Assembly: GCA_032718475.1 (NCBI GenBank)
Contig: JAUCBJ010009021.1
Location: 1-29,781 of the forward strand
Direction of reading: 5' to 3'
Source of the DNA: Nemertoderma westbladi
Taxonomy: Eukaryota; Xenacoelomorpha; Nemertodermatida; Nemertodermatidae
DNA length: 29,781 nucleotides
Numbering within the stretch: position 1 is the stretch's first letter; each line of letters begins with the position of its first letter. Below the pieces are notes generated by a model. That model searched no databases, had not been told where the DNA came from, and saw only the letters and a list, made by a program, of their open reading frames with translations. A program made the position numbers and the translations under genes. Shown piece by piece: positions 27,565 to 29,781 of this stretch.

Positions 27565-28017
27565 ATAGAATTCTATTAAATCGGATCAGGGATCCCATTG
27601 AGAGACTGCTACGTGGAAATCAGAATGGGTTCCGTAAAGGTCGTGGGACCATGGAGCCCATTTTGGCACTTAGAAGGATAATTGAAGAGTTATCAAAAAA
27701 GAAATACAGGCATCTGGCTGTTATCTTTGTTGACTTCTTCAAGGCCTTTGATTCAGTCTCTCGCTCACGTATGTTCAGCATATTTTCATTATATGGAATT
27801 TGTGATGAAATTATTGCAGCAATCAGATCAGTATACGATGGTTCGACAACATTTGTGTCTACTGTTGACGGTGACACAGAACCATTTGAAGTGTTATGGG
27901 GTGTCCTCCAAGGAGACACACTTGCACCATTCTTGTTCATAATTGTTGTTGACTATGTTCTACGCATGTCCTTAAATCATCATAATGATGATGGGGTGAT
28001 GATAACTCCACCTACTG
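27565..28017 (+). pseudogene. LINE A: reverse transcriptase core, cut off by element B
   Basis: An open frame of about 150 codons reads NRILLNRIRDPIE, QNGFRKGRGTMEP, AVIFVDFFKAFDSVSR (catalytic Asp of motif A), DGDTEPFEV and GVLQGDTLAPFLFIIVVDYVLR (motif B region). The FADD catalytic box would follow but the frame is cut at 28018 by the TGTGAG start of element B's LTR. RT copies the element's RNA at the nicked target. The reading frame of this part is intact, in contrast to the 5' pieces of LINE A. Confidence 0.92.
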
Positions 28018-28581
28018 TGTGAGCGGTAGGTTGTCACCAACCCCCATAAAGTGGGAAAGAGCGCCTTTAAGCAATATTGGGGAGTACGAGGTTGATTAAC
28101 AACCAACCTCGTATCACCCCCAATAAACGGGGACGACAAACCCCAAAGGGCCTCACACAATGGAGGTCAGAGGTTAAGCCTCCGGGGAGAAGGAAAGTAA
28201 CAGCAGCGGGGGGGGGGGGGGGGGGAAACACCCCCGCAGAGCTGAAGGCGAGAAGTAGGGTATCAGCCAATGGGGGGACAGGAGAGGCATCAGCTAAGTA
28301 ATAGGGCCAACATAGCAGTATATTACCGGTTGGTGTTTCTCATATTATCTAGTTTACTCAGTCACTCAGTCATGGCAGTACGGTGACATTTTAAGACCGT
28401 CACCGCCGTCACCCATATTACCTGTTGTGCTATCTGCTATTATATCTACATTCTGACATTGTATACCATATTATTCAGTAACTATTAACAACATCGGAAG
28501 AACTATAACAACTCTTTTCACTCACACGGCGGGGACGCGTACATAAACCCAAACTGGTCGGGATCCTCCGATCCCGTCACA
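28018..28581 (+). repeat. Element B 5' LTR
   Basis: Starts TGTGAGCGG exactly where LINE A homology stops and ends CCCGTCACA. Related to the minus-strand LTR at 10678-11324. It contains two hairpins (28085-28113 and 28559-28576) shared with that LTR and an 18-G run at 28208-28225 where the relative has AAAGGGG. The 3' LTR, and therefore the second target duplication, lies beyond the window; TACTG is the left flank. Confidence 0.88.
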
Positions 28582-28654
28582 GTCTTAAAATCGCCTGCTG
28601 GCCTAGTGCTGTAGTGAAGAGAACTGTGACTGCTAGCCACCGAAAGATAGAAAG

Positions 28655-29781
28655 ATGAGCCAAGAAGGAGAGACGACACCGCCGCGGACCCCGGACGACA
28701 ACCTAACGATCCGCGAGGCCGCGGCGAGACGGTATCGACCCACGAGGCCGGATTCGTCGACTACAGACGATCCGGCAACCCAAGCGGAGGGGGGCCGTCT
28801 ACAACAGAGGACGACGAGGAGCGAGTCGAGAGAAGGGAGAGACGAGTCGACGCACGACGGCGGTCGACGTACCGATGTCGCCGGCCAGCCACAGGCCGAG
28901 GGCGACGGACGGCCCACCGGAACGGCGACGGTGGGGCCGCCGGTACGACGCCGGACACGGAGAGAAAGAGGGGTTGTCGGCGACGAGGACGTCGGAGTTA
29001 GCGACCGGCTCCGACGGGCTTACAACGCCACGAAGAAGCAGATAAAGGAAGCTAAGGAGGGAGCAAAACTAGATCAGGTGAAGCTAGAGAAGCGGCTAGG
29101 TGAGTCGAATAAACATTTTAACTATCTAGTCCGCTTGGACAGGAGAGTTGGCGGGTGAAAGAGCGAGAGGGGTCGCCACCGAACTGTTTGAACTGTGGGA
29201 ATGTAGGGGTATGGAGCCTGGTGTAGTGTACATAGGGCCATACTTAGTTGATGCCAGGGGAGTTAAGTTAGTGGGTTGGGCGGGACCGCACGAGGGCGAA
29301 TCCGAGGTTAACTCCGAGGATTCGGTCTCGTCGGTCAGCGAGAACCCGGAAAGCGGGGGAAAGTTAGTAGGACGGAGGGGCGACGGGAGTCCGTCGCAAC
29401 CGATAAGTCTGCTACATCCTCCGCAAAAGTAAGACGGGTGTTGGAGATAAATCTGGCGTATAAATTGAGAGTTGCGACGCTAGACCAGAAAGAGTTAGAG
29501 AGGCGACTGAGGGAGGGACCGGAATGGTTGGAGAGAGAAAGAGAGTTGGCAAGGGAGTATAGAGAGGGAGTCGAGGAGCGTAGAGAGCGGGAGATGAGAG
29601 TAGAGAGCGAGCCGGCGAGACGGCTTGAGTGGGTTGCGAGAGGGGCAGAGTTGGTCGAGCAAAGTTTACGAGAGGACAGAGAGAGAGAGATAGAGGCAAA
29701 GCGTGAGCGGGATGATTTGCATGCCCGTCTAAGGGGGCTTATGCAATATCAAGCCAAACAGAAGCGCCGACTAGAACTGGC
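28655..29781 (+). pseudogene. gag: Element B gag-like ORF, frameshifted, partial
   Basis: ATG at 28655 opens 167 codons of polar, Arg/Asp/Thr-rich, disordered-looking protein ending in a helical segment (RRAYNATKKQIKEAKEG). The frame stops at 29156, but a +1 frame continues from about 29100 (ELFELWECRGMEPGVVYIGPYLV…) to TAA at 29430. The original frame then resumes around 29403 with a long Glu/Arg coiled coil (VATLDQKELERRLREG, LHARLRGLMQYQAKQ) to the window end. Two compensating indels in one gag are the simplest reading; programmed shifting is less likely. No capsid or zinc-knuckle motif is reached in the window. The position after the LTR, the size and the coiled coil suggest Gag. Confidence 0.6.

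Larger units (their letters stand above)
28018..29781 (+). mobile_element. Element B: LTR retrotransposon, 5' part only
   Basis: LTR, a 73-bp leader, then a gag-like region that runs off the window. The GC content of the internal region is much higher than that of everything else in the window. The superfamily cannot be decided without pol. It inserted into LINE A's reverse transcriptase. Confidence 0.8.

Noticed and set aside
28633-28958. Minus-strand ORFs opposite element B gag
   Set aside because: High GC content removes stops on the opposite strand; the sense frame starts from ATG after the LTR and fits Gag.

Overview
The window looks like an AT-rich, repeat-dense stretch of an invertebrate-type animal nuclear genome. 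The evidence is BEL/Pao-type LTR retrotransposon proteins, non-LTR retrotransposon (LINE) endonuclease and reverse transcriptase, miniature inverted-repeat elements, many minisatellites and very few intact reading frames. I cannot name the species. No rRNA, CRISPR array or bacterial-style operon is present.

Right half (13.5-29.8 kb): one nested transposon complex. A 5'-truncated LINE on the plus strand (LINE A; endonuclease end at 13492-13741, RT pieces at 26431-26634 and 27565-28017) has been hit three times. (1) A 12.7-kb LTR retrotransposon on the minus strand (element A, 13747-26425) has 1.17-kb LTRs beginning TG and ending CA, and a perfect 5-bp target duplication GAGAT. (2) A 920-bp 5'-truncated LINE on the minus strand (LINE B, 26640-27559) is flanked by ATACA; removing it restores the LINE A reading frame exactly. 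(3) A plus-strand LTR element (element B) has its 5' LTR at 28018-28581 and a gag-like region that runs off the window. Element A carries an extra 333-residue ORF, a coiled-coil gag with three zinc knuckles, and an aspartic protease fused by deletion to the tail of RNase H. It has lost RT and integrase, so it cannot move on its own. Near its 3' LTR lies a decayed, unrecognised coding block in the position where some retroelements keep env.

Left half (1-13.4 kb): older accessory DNA. It holds a piece of an element-A-type LTR at the very start, then a 42-residue single-helix micro-ORF with a poly(A) signal (323-529). There is a 4.6-kb interval bounded by inverted copies of a dispersed repeat, and inside it a broken WD40 gene and a 22-bp palindromic satellite. 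A 1845-bp element has perfect 62-bp terminal inverted repeats and an 8-bp target duplication, with a 256-bp MITE (9-bp target duplication) and a decayed ORF inside it. Further right come a zinc-finger-like ORF (7927-8453), several minisatellites, and the 3' LTR of an element related to element B (10678-11324, minus strand).

The retroelement genes fit family knowledge: gag builds the particle, protease processes it, and the missing RT and integrase would have to come from a relative. The cellular gene content is very thin: the micro-ORF, the zinc-finger-like ORF and the WD40 remnant are the only non-transposon candidates.
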